DNA of 64,000 nucleotides, from contig VTPC01005723.1 in NCBI GenBank assembly GCA_011009095.1, positions 685,121-749,120 on the forward strand, in the 5' to 3' direction. This DNA is from Ignelater luminosus (taxonomy: Eukaryota; Arthropoda; Insecta; Coleoptera; Elateridae). How positions within the stretch are numbered: position 1 is the first letter of the stretch; every line of letters begins with the position of its first letter. The notes below the pieces were generated by a model. That model worked only from the letters and a program-made list of their open reading frames with translations, was not told the origin of the DNA and made no database searches. This document shows positions 10,036 through 21,233 of this stretch, one piece after another. The translations under genes were made by a program, and so were the position numbers.

Positions 10036-11206
10036 ATAAAAATACATTTAAATAAAACGACTGTATTTGCTTCATATATTTTATTAATAACTAAAAACAC
10101 AGTTGAGAAAAAAGTTACAAAATAAGTAAAAGGTACATATGTATATAAAATATAATAGCTATGAAACATGGGAAGAAAATGTACAAAATAAGTTACATAA
10201 ACTTTGGCGTTAATGAGGGCTTTATTATATTCAAATTGTGTTTTGAAAAGGGGGCCAATGCACCTCCTTTTTTCTTGGCGTTAGCCAGGCTGTATTCACT
10301 AATGCAACTGCAACTTGGCTTCTACAAACATTTTTTTGCTGAAATACAACATTGTAAGTAAACAAACTTCAAAAAGAACTTGGACAGTTTTTGAACCACT
10401 TTTGAAAACGAAACAAATAAGGGTAATAACGAAGTGCTGAAAACTTTACTAGGCGTGATCAACACCTACCTAACTCACAATAAGCACTCATTTTTTTAGA
10501 GATTTTAAAAATCGCAAATATTATTATAAATATACTCACTTTTGTATATTACTACATTTACATTTACTTTCCAAAACTACATATTCTGTAGACTGCTGTA
10601 CATAATAAAAAAGAAACCACAAACACTGCTGAATGCCTGCTGAAACCGCTGAATGACGGATACCGTACACAGAATATACGCGTGAGCGTGACATGCGTGT
10701 TGCGGTCGACGAGATCAACCGAATACTTCCGAATAACGTCTTATAGGTTTTTAAAATTCAAACTGCCTTTTTTCTTTTATTATTATTATTACTATACATA
10801 TTTGCAAAAAATAAAACTCTACGCACATCCGATTTATTTATGTAATTCAAGAGTATGCTCCATGTATAAAATTATTTACTTATGTATGAAATATTTATTA
10901 ACACAAAATACAACGCGTCTCATTTACATTTTTAATACATCTATTTTCAACGACTGTAACCAACTTGAACATCTCTACTTATCTAGTAACTTAGTTGCCA
11001 ACCTAATTATTGCCAACTACTAATAATAAACTTATTATTATTAAACACTCCGCATACCTAATTATTAAAATATATAGCTAGTGAATTTTCATTTACTCAT
11101 TCCAAATTACGCGAAGAAAAAAGTAACACCTTCTTCAAAACTATAAAGGGCAATTGAATTAAATATAATAATAATTTGAAACCAAATACCGAATCACCTG
11201 TTGGAA
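10036..11206. other. Non-coding stretch
   Basis: AT-rich, with a short (TTA)n run near 10778-10791. A slightly more GC-rich patch at 10650-10735 contains several CGs but no domain. No gene is supported. Confidence 0.45.
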
Positions 11207-11335
11207 ACGTCTACACGACGTTACAAAAATAACGTCTTAAAAACGTCTTAGATATGACGTTGATAACACGTTCCATATTGACAATCTGACGTAACTGACG
11301 AAGAATCACCTAAAATCCACGTCTCTGTAACGTGT
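11207..11335. repeat. ACGTC-rich cluster 3
   Basis: Nine ACGT tetramers occur in about 130 bp (AACGTC, GACGTT, CACGTT, GACGTA, CACGTC, AACGTG). This is the densest of the three clusters in the window. Confidence 0.5.
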
Positions 11336-11935
11336 TTTGTCTTACCTTCGCTTGCTGGGCGATTAGATCATCTTGGTGAAGTACTATCGCTTTGTAGTAG
11401 TGAGAATAAAGTTTTGTTAAGCAATGGTAATTTCCAAATCAGTTCAATTACAGACAATCACCTTGACCCATATTTAAAGTGTCACCATATCTATTGAATC
11501 ATTCAATGAAATTAGAATATAGTAAAAAATAAAATTAAAAATAATGCATATTCCAGGAAAGCATAAAATGGGAGTACTAGCACCAAAAGAGTTTTTAGAA
11601 TATTAAACAATGTGCAGGAGTTCAACAAAGCTGTGTTGAAGATTAGATTATTCGTTAGCTGCTTTGCTAAAAAACACAGGAATTGATATTTCAGATGGTA
11701 ATATAATAGATTTAGAAAGTACAAAACCATTGTGTTGGCTCAGTAGATCAGATGGTGTGAGCCTGGCAGAAGCACTAATCAGCAACCCATTTAACAACAA
11801 CCGCAACTTTAAAAGTTTGATAATTCTGTACCAAAAGAAGTTCCATTTGAAGAAATATTTATCTAGTCATCACCAATCTACTCTTTATCTGTCTATCAAT
11901 TTGTCAATGTCAACAGTAGTTGGTAAGCTAACTTT

Positions 11936-12040
11936 CGAGTGGGCCTGAACCTCTTGATTGGTTAGTTTCTGTATAATTTGGCAATTTAAACCAATTAAGC
12001 AGTCCCAGCCTACTCTGAAGTTAGGTCACCAACTGTTTTT
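11936..12040. repeat. Dispersed hairpin repeat, uninterrupted copy
   Basis: An imperfect foldback: GAGTGGGCCTGAACC...GATTGGTT is answered by AAACCAAT...CCCAGCCTACTC about 40 bp later. The repeat then runs on through TGAAGTTAGGTCAC. It is the empty-site counterpart of the copy split by the PIF/Harbinger insertion at 6266-6966. Confidence 0.7.
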
Positions 12041-15000
12041 GGTCAATCTTCTCATTTAAACCCTGGAAATTCTCAGAATGTGAAAAAGCATTTTCATAAA
12101 ATGCATCTTGCTATACCATACATGATTGCAAGGCACAATACTCTGATCAAATTCTGAGTCATTATTTTTCTTGAATATCTTCATGATTTTGGGTACACTG
12201 CCATAATTTACTCCTACACGGGCAAAAGGGGATAAGTCACAAACTATTAATTTTACAGTTTGGTAGGTTTTCAAGTTTACAACACCTATAAATGTTACAA
12301 TGTTCTATCTTTTGGTGCATGCATATCTCTATATTTACATTTAATTTAGGACTTACACTGTTTGCACAAAGTTGCAGAGTACTAGTGAACAGCAAAGTAT
12401 ACATACCTATAACTCAATTTTCACAATATTTAGACATCTCCCTTTGCACATGCAAGAGTGAATTGTTTCCAGTAAGCTTGTGTCCCTTGAATGATAATTT
12501 TTTTTATTCACTGTTGACAAAATCAGACATACTATTTTTTTCATTTATCCCATCTTTAAGTTTGAGGTCCCAATTACAGTTTTATTTCAGTCTGCAATCA
12601 TAGTTCATACCGAGGCATGTTATGAATGATCTATTAAATTGTAGAACACAGAACTAACTTGAGATTGAAAAAAGAATGAAGTCAAAGTAGCCCACTACTA
12701 AGTGACAACACTACTAAGAGAGCAGATACTGGTTGACTGTTATGAATTGTTAGATTAAAGCAGTATCCAAATTCGATTTGACATTTCAAAATGACTCATA
12801 AATTAAAATTTGAATAAAACAACAGATATTTGAGAACACTGCCACATCACACAAATCATGGCCTACTTCAACTTTTTTTTTTATTGCACAGTAACACAAT
12901 ACAGATTCTTGTGGTCAAAGTATGTCGATTGGATCAAACTTTCCTATGTACCAAAATGCTTTGCTTACCCATAACAGGGCTCACAGACATTTTGGAATCA
13001 ATTTCCCTGACTCTCCATACAAGAGTTAAGTATTTTCCTTGACTAGTTTTGGTAATGTAGGTGCATTGTATACAATTTTCAGTCATTGTATACCATTACC
13101 GAAATTTAAATCAATAATATACAGTGTCCGCCAAAAAGTGCACCATATTGGAAAGATTTTTATTGAATGACATATGGAAAATTTGTTTCCCGCATCAAGT
13201 TTTACTTGCTCCAAAACCAAAAATGACCTAATCAAAAGTAATCATGAGGTCTCCATTACCTGTCAAATTTGACATTTTTAGAAAAAATATCCGAAAAATG
13301 GACTTATTTGATGAAATTTTGAAAAAGTCACAAGAAAAAAATGTTTCCTTTGCAATTGTTTACCTGTATGCAAATTTTCAAAAACAAAATAAAATTGGGA
13401 ATGTACAGAGCATTTAAATCTGGAAAAACATATCTTTTGTTCCTGTTGCGATCAATCCAATACAAGAAATTGAAATATAACGTTCTCTAAAACTTTCATT
13501 TTATTATGTCATGTGTGTCACATAAGACAAAATCAAAATGTTTTACTAATTGCGCAGTGCATAGTTTTTTACTTAAAAAAAGAAGACACTGGTACCTAAA
13601 CTGACACTACTGAATATCAAATTTCAAACACTCTTCTACATGCTCTGGATGTTTCTAACATCAAAATATCTACATAACAAATTTTATTTAAATAGAATAA
13701 AACACATTTGAGTTATTTAAAAAGAATGTAGATTCTTTAAGAAACTTTAACGGCTCCCACAGACAAAGAAACATTTTGGTATATAGGTAAGTTTGATTCA
13801 ATCGAATCATTTTGGCCTAACAATAGAAATTAATTCTCTAACTTGTCCAATCTATTTCTAGCAAAAATTCCATATCCATTCATAGTTCACAATACGGTTA
13901 CCTCATTCAACTACAATTATACTTGTTGTTGCCTGGAATTGTACTTATAGATACATAATAAGTATAAAGAGTTTAAATGGCATATATTCATTAAGAGAGA
14001 GAATTAATTATGTATGATATCCATACGTGTTTAAAATGCAAGCAGCTGGTGAGTGGTGTAATATTTTATCATTATACTATAATAGCTGACATTGTTATGC
14101 CAAACTATTATGATTTTAAGAAGTAAAAACTTACCGTGTATTGGCCGGGCTCTTCCTTCAGAAACGTGCGGGTCTTAACCCTACATCTCCCTTCAGTTGT
14201 TTTTAATTAGGATCTTTAGAATTCAAACATTCAAACACCTAAACAAGGATTAATACTTAATCAAAAAAATAGTAAATGATGTTACAATTACAAATATTAT
14301 AAAACTGATTTCGTATGTTACTACAATCACAAATGATGTGCACCCACTGAAAACTTAAAACAGAATCCTTTTCTACACTCAGATTTTTCCTGGGTGGGTC
14401 TCTGCCCCCCGATTAATCTTTATTTACATTATCTTTGGCAACACTTGCCATTAATAATAGTTTATTATTTTTCCATTAGCCAAATATAGTTACCTTTAAA
14501 ATCTTACTTTAAATGATACCTATTTATTTATAAAATTTTAAAATAGCTTTAAATTTGTTTCGTTTAAATTATGTCCTCTAAAATCAATCTAATAATAAAA
14601 TAGAAAATTAAATTATTAAAAAGTCTTAAATAGGGATACTACAATACTATTTAGACAACCTGCACTTATTACTACCCTATAATCGAGATTTCAAGTGACA
14701 CTTGGTATAGCTCATGTACTGTGGGATCAAAAAAAAAATAACAATTCAAAGCAGGCCATGAATAGTGGATCTTGCATCATGATTGGAAAGATCGATTTCA
14801 AAGGAGAGTTAGTCCATGTAACATTCACAGATTAGCTGTGGTGGATAAAGAAAGGTTTCTACTGTACAAACCAGAGTGACCAGGTGTCTTCATCTGCGCA
14901 AGACTGTTCTGACTTTTACTCTTTTGTCCCGCATCCAAATGGGAGACTAGAATGTCCCAACACAAAATGGTCTGAAATATTGTGTTACATTTCTACCTGT

Positions 15001-15062
15001 TGGTTGGAATTAGGGAATTTACAAATATGCATAACATATGACATAATGTTAATTTTTTTTAC
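12041..15062. other. Non-coding stretch with a solo transposon end
   Basis: Three kilobases of AT-rich DNA without a credible gene. The sequence TATACAGTGTCCGCCAAAAA at about 13120 looks like a TA-flanked terminal repeat, but I found no partner. Open frames here are short and featureless. Confidence 0.45.
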
Positions 15063-15070
15063 ATTTCAGA
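15063..15070. repeat. Left 8-bp target duplication of the hAT element
   Basis: ATTTCAGA, identical to 18593-18600 on the other side of the element. Confidence 0.92.
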
Positions 15071-15137
15071 CAGAGTTGAGGTACTCAGTACAAAAATGTA
15101 CTGCAAATACAGTAATCAGTAGTATAAGTACTTTAAG

Positions 15138-15489
15138 TAGTTTACTTTCAGTACTTTTAATATTGCTGTACTGGTACTGGAATTTCCAGTATTCTATCTA
15201 CAAAGTACTGGTACTGGTACTTTTCTTTTAGAATTTTTAACAAGTACTACTTGTTACTTAAAAAAGTACTGTAAAAATATAAACTACTCCCAGTATTGTG
15301 TCCAAGTACTCCCAGTAATGAAACGTACTGTAAAATTATAAACACTCCAAGTAATTTACTGAAGCACTTCCAGTACAAGTACTGTAAAAATATAAACTAC
15401 TCCCAGTATTGTGTCTAAATACTCCCAGTAATGAAAAGTACTGTAAAATTATAAATACTCTAAGTAGTTTACTAAAGCACTTCCAGTAT
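15138..15489. repeat. Left subterminal AGTACT array with a 113-bp tandem duplication
   Basis: Eight exact AGTACT palindromes plus many one-off variants (AGTATT, GGTACT). The units 15264-15376 and 15377-15489 are tandem copies of exactly 113 bp, sharing CTACTCCCAGTATTGTGT. Such subterminal repeats are the usual transposase-binding sites in hAT elements. That role is inferred here. Confidence 0.88.
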
Positions 15490-16081
15490 TACTTTTTTAT
15501 ATAGAAATAATCCAGGTGCTACTTATTTAGCATTTAGGGAGAAAAAGAGAGACACTTTATTTTCATAACTATCATCGCATTAACCTGTAAAACCTGGTCG
15601 TTACATGATTAGCACACAGTACAAGGCAAAATCTTAGTTTGCTATTTTTCGCCCGTTTTTGCTCCTACAATTTTTTTCTTTATTTTGATAATCTTTTTTG
15701 TTTGTTTCTCATATCTTTCCAATTATTTTTTAAGTTATTCCATAAAAAGTAAAATTTAAAATGTCAGTATATGCTTTTTAAGAAAACAAATAATACCCAT
15801 GAATTCTGAATTTGCTGTCTTTCATAGTTTCATATACATACATAATTAAAAAGTAAAACAAAAAACAAAGACATTTCATATTTCAAATTCAGGATTAATC
15901 TAAGAAAAAACTTTAAAATTCCAAGGGTACCTTTGACTTGTGTTTTTGTTGTTCTCGCGGTACTGCAAACAAGAAAGTTAAAAGTTTCTACCTAAAATGT
16001 TTAATTTAACAGCATTTCATTCTTTGTTTTTCTTAAATTAGACACATTTAAGTAAACCTAGAAATTTTCAATGTCTTCAAC

Positions 16082-16247
16082 CATGGGCGTCCGCTCCTAT
16101 GGCCATGGAGGGGCGCTTGCCCCCCCCCCCGGGTTTTTCCAATCGCTTCTCGTTTTTTCTCTCTACACGTATTTTTTTATGGCTTTTATTATAAATTTTT
16201 TGGTTAGCCCCCCCCCCCCCCTGGAAATCATCGAGCGGACGTCCATG
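16082..16247. mobile_element. 166-bp MITE nested in the hAT element, 8-bp duplication
   Basis: The 15-bp ends CATGGGCGTCCGCTC and CATGGACGTCCGCTC (inverted) differ by one base. TCTTCAAC flanks both sides (16074-16081 and 16248-16255). Two long C runs lie inside. The 8-bp duplication points to hAT-type mobilisation, although Merlin or P-type elements also make 8-9 bp. Confidence 0.8.
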
Positions 16248-16281
16248 TCTTCAACAGGCTCATTTATAATTTACTTCTATG

Positions 16282-16521
16282 CAGGACCGGCTGGAAGTTT
16301 TGCGGAGCCCAGGGCAGCAAGATTTTGCGGGCCTTTAAAATAAAAAAAGAAGAAACACACTGTTTTTTAGACATAGTCTAATTTGTTTATTTTAAATATT
16401 TAGAAAAAATTAGAAATTTTATTTGTTCTGAACATATCGATACAAAGAATTAATAGTTTTCCTCTCAAGGCGCGGGGCCCTGGGCGGTTGCCTCGCAAAC
16501 CCGACTCTTCAGCCGGCCCTG
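16282..16521. mobile_element. 240-bp hAT MITE nested in the hAT element
   Basis: The ends read CAGGACCGGCTGGAAG and, inverted, CAGGGCCGGCTGAAGAG. The flanks CTTCTATG (16274-16281) and CTTCCATG (16522-16529) agree at 7 of 8 bases. CAGGGCCGGCT is a widespread hAT MITE end in insects. It lies only 34 bp from the previous MITE. Confidence 0.8.
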
Positions 16522-17153
16522 CTTCCATGCCGTCCTTCTTAGAATTTAATTTAAAACTCCAAATGCTTTGTTGAGCTGTAAGTGCAAATGGGTCACAAGA
16601 ACCAATGCATCTAGATTTTATAAGCCCTTTATGGCACAAAATTTATGGAAGGTTCGTATAAAGGTGATGATGCACATTGATGGTTAAAATTCTCAGATAA
16701 GAAGATTAAGCTATTGTCAGGCAGGCTATTCAAAAAGATGGAATATTAGGATTACGAGTGAAAAATTTATGGTGCTTTTATAAAACAAGGAATCTTAAAC
16801 AGTAAAACCTTAATACTGAATTTTGTTGTTCTTGTTAATACTATTACCTATTTTTGGCATGTTATTTCTTCCTTTATACATTTTTTTCTATTATATTTTT
16901 ATTATATTTTCTTAAAGTGCTTCTAGCTCATTTTTTAATTTCTTAGTGCTCTTTTTTGTTTCTGTTCTTCTTAGATCTTTTACTGGCCTTTTTTGATCTC
17001 TTTTGCTTCAAAATCCAATCTCTAATTATAAAAGATGTTTAATCTTTTAAAATTTTTCTAACAATTGAGTTGATTACAAAGGAATATACCTAAGCTTATT
17101 GATTTTGCAAAAGCCAGTCACAGTGGTAATGAATAGCCTGTAAATAATTTTCA

Positions 17154-17807
17154 ATGGGAATTTTGTATAAAATAATCTCTCTACTGGAAATCCTTGATTT
17201 TCTCCAAGGTGATCAAAATACTTATTATGGGTACCTTCTTCCAAACATTGTGTCTATGCATACAAAACTTGAAAAAATAAAACTGGCGGGAGACATTAAA
17301 CAATTGTGTAAGCCTCTAGATTACGTCTTAGAATCCATACAAAGACGATTCAATGAAATCTTTAAGTTGCAATCTAAGAGATTTAAGATGAGGTGGTATA
17401 ACGTCTTTAGAGATACAGACGTTCAAATATCTGCAAAAGATATTCAGTCTTGGGTACTCGATGCCGCTTTGAACTTTAATGAATTGGGAGATTCTGAGAT
17501 GATTGTCAGTAAAAATGCTGAAGATACGTTTTTTGATTTTAAAGACGACAATGAAATTTTTACGTCGGCGGTGCTGCCGTCAAATGAAACATTCCAAACT
17601 CAGTTCGAATTTGAATTGTTGAAGTACTTAAATGATAAAAGAACAAACTTGGTAATGTTGAACGATTATGAGGTTATAAAGAAATTATTCATAAAATACA
17701 ACTGTATTTTACCATCTTCTGCCCCTGTGGAGCTACTATTTCATATGTACAAATTATCAGCGCACCAAGATGTCACGCACTCAGTGACACCAATTTTGAG
17801 AAACTGA
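17154..17807 (+). pseudogene. hAT transposase C-terminal fragment (dimerisation domain)
   Basis: The 217 codons read as the end of a hAT transposase. Near the start is LLPNIVSMHTKLEKIK, then PLDYVLESIQRRF. The last third is ELLKYLNDKRTNLVMLNDYEVIKKLF followed by ILPSSAPVELLF. That ending is the conserved hATC dimerisation motif, normally LPSSAPVERLFS, here with Arg and Ser replaced by Leu and His. The BED zinc finger and the RNase H-like catalytic core should lie upstream but are gone; the 1.6 kb before it is non-coding and holds two MITEs. The ATG at 17154 is internal to the ancestral gene. The frame is open, so the loss of the front half, not decay of this part, makes it defective. Confidence 0.85.
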
Positions 17808-18278
17808 TGTTACTGAAAAGCAATACAAGTCTTTTATATACCTAGTAAATAATATCTTTGTTAGTTATACATAAAAACAAGGGTTATACTTTTGATTTAG
17901 CTTAGCCTTTTTGTATATATTTCTTAGTTTTATTTCCTAATTTACTTTGTTTTTGGAAACTTAAATTGTGGTACAAATTGTTATTAAAATATATGTACAT
18001 ATATATTTTGTAGTTTTATATATCGATAATTATTATTGATAATTTGAAAAAACAGAAAATATGACAAATTATATAAAACATAATTAAAACAATTTATTTA
18101 TAAGTTTCTGTTTAATATCATTATTATGTTAAAATTCTTTTTTAGTAAATTGACTAATAAGACATCAATATGTACCTTGATTGTCACTCAAAAAGTAAAA
18201 AGACAGTCTGAAGTTTCTATTCGGTAACATTCTCATATAAAATCAAATAGTAAAGATACTTCCTTTGTAGCACTGCAA

Positions 18279-18585
18279 TACTGGAAATTATTCAAGGAGT
18301 ATTTACTTAATACTGGTACTCTGCCTTCTAAGAAAGTACTTGCAGTACTTGAAACTACTGCCAGTACTTAAAAGTAATCTGAAGTACTTAGAAGTACTCA
18401 GAAGTACTGGAAATATCTAAAGAGTATTTACTTAATACTGATACTGCAAAGTTTTGATTTCCAGTACTTTACTGAATATTCCAAGTACTATTGAAAAGTA
18501 CTGGTACTTAGTACTGCAAGTAAAAGATTCGTGGTTTGATACTGGATACTGGTTACTCCCAGTACTTTTACTGAGTACTGGTCAC
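18279..18585. repeat. Right subterminal AGTACT array
   Basis: Twelve exact AGTACT palindromes occur in about 300 bp. A roughly 126-bp unit is repeated (TACTGGAAAT at 18279 and 18405, each followed by GTATTTACTTAATACTG). It mirrors the array at the other end of the hAT element. Confidence 0.88.
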
Positions 18586-18592
18586 AGCTCTG

Positions 18593-18600
18593 ATTTCAGA
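18593..18600. repeat. Right 8-bp target duplication of the hAT element
   Basis: ATTTCAGA, identical to 15063-15070. Confidence 0.92.
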
Positions 18601-19522
18601 GAGGTTTATTCATTATGCTGCTATTGTAACAGTGACACTTAATTTCTTTAACAATCTTGATGCATGATCAAAATTATTTTTCTGTAAGATTTATGCATTC
18701 AACACAATTATAATGTTTTTACCCAAAAAGTAATGTTACATCCAAGATCATGTATTTTTGCAAGTACTCTATTGTTACCAAAGCACTTGAGAGACTATCT
18801 AAAATTTTGAATCCATAAAATCGTGTCTTTTGAGTAAAAACTCCATTAACAATGGATTTATTGCATGTAATAAAAAAAAAGTGTGATAATCTCAGTGCTA
18901 TATTAACTATTTACACTCTAAAGCCTATTATATGTAAGCATCTCCAATCAAACATAGGAGATTCCTCTTGGGACCTGTATCAAACAATGTTGATATCGTC
19001 ATACCGAAGAATTGCGTACTTTCGACTGACCCGCAGTATATTATATCACCTCATCTGTAGATTTACTAGATGTGATCTAGAATATAGTAACCCTGGTACA
19101 AACCCACATAACAAAATATGCAAGTGAATGCTTTAAAATTATGAATTTCTTACAAGTAAAAAGTTATAATACATTACATGAAAAACAATAAGAATGTTTG
19201 TTTGTTTACTTGCCAAAGCAATCATGTGCTGGATGCACTCTATATGGCAGCAGGTTAGAAGTTACCCAATTATACTGTACTAGTCATATTCTGCTTTGAA
19301 TCGTTATTTTCTAGATCTTATGGCATTTACAGTAGATAACTCTTAAAATGGGTCTTGTAGTGTAAGTTATATTGGTGCTAATATAGGTTAAAGAATAAGG
19401 GCTAAAATATTTGGTTTACTTTATTAAAGTTGTAAATTTACAAAACTCTTATTATACTGGGGCTGATTAAGAAGTTTAATAGTATTTCACAACAAATAAC
19501 TGAATAAAACTGAAACTCTTAC
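18601..19522. other. Non-coding stretch
   Basis: No gene supported. An open frame at 18852-19127 has no recognisable domain. Confidence 0.45.
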
Positions 19523-19745
19523 CTTGCATCAGAGGTGACGGTGAAGATGAAGGAGAACTGGACCAACAACAAAGCCAACTCGTGGGACCTCCACACTTTC
19601 TCCCTTGCCAACCAGACCGGACACGTTACAGGGGTTTCAAGCAAAAGTTTGCAATCAATCACCCTATTCCATCCTTGACCGCAAGCAGCAGCGTTCACCC
19701 TTCAAACAACCAAATTACTCATTGGCTGCAAGGTTCATGCCTATA
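19523..19745. other. GC-richer island, possible exon of unknown gene
   Basis: About 220 bp of clearly higher GC than its surroundings, open in several frames on both strands. On the + strand an acceptor-like TTACCTTGCATCAG ends at 19532 and is followed by about 69 open codons starting GDGEDEGELDQQQSQ and ending at a TAG near 19743. On the - strand the same border reads as a donor, GCAAG|GTAAGAG, so the island could equally be a 5' exon on that strand. I recognise no domain in either reading. It may also be a piece of an unrecognised repeat. Confidence 0.3.
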
Positions 19746-20000
19746 GTGGCCTCTGCAGCTTCACAGCAGCAAGAACAATTATGATTTAACTGACTTGACT
19801 GAAACTGTACACACAAAATACTATATTGCTGAATGTGAAATAAGGGAATATTAAAACATATGGGATGTCCCATTAAAAATTTTTTGTTTCTCAATCACTG
19901 TGTGTAAAAGAGATGATGTTAAAATTTAATAATTAATAATACTTTCTAAAGATTAGAGTTCATTGCTGTGAGGTTTTTAAAACCAAATGGTTGTTAATTA

Positions 20001-20174
20001 CAGTGGAACCTCCATAACTCAAAATCCAAGAGGCGTGATTATTAGTTCGAGTTATAGAAAACACAAGTTACGAAAAATTACATGCAATTGATATTGAAAA
20101 GCAAGGGGATGCAATAAATTTCGAGTTGAAGAGAAATTCGAGTTACAGAAGTTTGACTTATGGGGCTTCCACTG
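20001..20174. mobile_element. 174-bp pogo/Tigger-like MITE, TA duplication
   Basis: The ends CAGTGGAACCTCCATAACTC and, inverted, CAGTGGAAGCCCCATAAGTC are flanked by TA (19999-20000 and 20175-20176). The CAGTGGAACCTC start is the usual pogo/Tigger terminal motif. The interior has no coding capacity. Confidence 0.8.
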
Positions 20175-20315
20175 TATATCAGAGTGATTCATTATTTTGA
20201 CAATATTTTACAAGAATAAAAAATTGAATAATGCCAAGACTGTTTTGTTTAGACCTCGATAAAGCATATCACTGTAATCAACATTAGATGAGGAATTGAA
20301 AAATAAAGAAATATA

Positions 20316-20361
20316 CAGGGTGTTCCATTTAAAAAAAAACAACTTTATGGAACACCCCATG
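20316..20361. mobile_element. 46-bp micro-foldback, TA flanked
   Basis: CAGGGTGTTCCAT faces ATGGAACACCCC across an A-rich loop, with TA on both sides (20314-20315 and 20362-20363). The right end has a 2-base change. This looks like a mariner-type element reduced to little more than its ends. Confidence 0.6.
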
Positions 20362-20363
20362 TA

Positions 20364-21231
20364 GTCACGAATAATTTTAGGAAGTACAGACAATTGTCCT
20401 CTATAACTTCTCTTAGTAACAGTTTTTGATATTCCTACAAATAATGATGCTATCCTCCAAGCATGGAACATGAACATCAAAGAATAAGCGAACTTTATTT
20501 AATAAACATATCCAAAAACGCTTAGTCTTCGAGCTACAAGATGTTAAAGTTTTACTAGAAATTCCTTGTTTCTTTGCTATTTCAAGGATATGTAGAGAGG
20601 GACAGGCATACTTCTACAAAAAAGATATGTTATGCCACCGAAAAGCCGACTAATTTTTGTATTCTACTCAATTTAGCAAACAAAATTATTATTCAAACCC
20701 AATATAGTGAACAGACTTTGTAAGCAGCAATAAGCAATTTCTTAATTCCTATTACTAAACCCCCGTGATCTGTAAGTCTTCATACAAAGCATTTCGCAGA
20801 GTTGTAGTAAACATTTACGAGCCACAACAATGTCTTACTGCAGCTATAAATGTTTAAATTTACAACCACCTGAAGCGTCTACTATATCTAAGAACTTATA
20901 ATACTCTTGTGTTTTCCACATATAATACACTGTTTTTGGGTAATTTAAATTTTTTTTAATTCCTGCAACTTATTGTTTAATGTAGGGATTTTGCATTTTT
21001 GGAATAACTCTGGAACAAGCTGAAATATTAAGCTGTGATTTTTTGTATGACTTATGAGATGTCAACTATCTGACATGTTATAAGTTACAACCTAATCAGT
21101 GGTGGAGATTTAGAAAGGGCATGCACATATTTTAACATCCTGCATCTCATAAACTAAGCATTTTTGGATAAAGTATTTTAAGCAAAATACATCTATTTTT
21201 TGATGTTCTATCACTTCTTAGATTTTTGATA
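20364..21231. other. Non-coding stretch
   Basis: No gene, RNA or repeat recognised. Confidence 0.45.
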
Positions 21232-21233
21232 TA

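Larger units (their letters stand above)
15071..18592 (+). mobile_element. hAT element, 3.5 kb, perfect 8-bp duplication, AGTACT subterminal arrays
   Basis: The ends are CAGAGTTGAGG... on the left and, inverted, CAGAGCTGTGACC on the right, followed by a shared TACTCAGTA. The 8-bp sequence ATTTCAGA flanks both sides exactly (15063-15070 and 18593-18600), the size hAT transposases make. Dense AGTACT arrays sit inside each end. The interior holds the C-terminal part of a hAT transposase at 17154-17807 and two other MITEs inserted later (16082-16247 and 16282-16521). The N-terminal zinc finger and the catalytic core are missing, so the element cannot move itself. Confidence 0.93.

Noticed and set aside
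11664..11948. 94-codon frame starting MLKNTGIDISDGN
   Set aside because: No domain recognised, and the end runs into the dispersed hairpin repeat.
16071..16343. 90-codon frame with a poly-Pro stretch
   Set aside because: It runs across two nested MITEs; the Pro codons come from a C homopolymer in one MITE.
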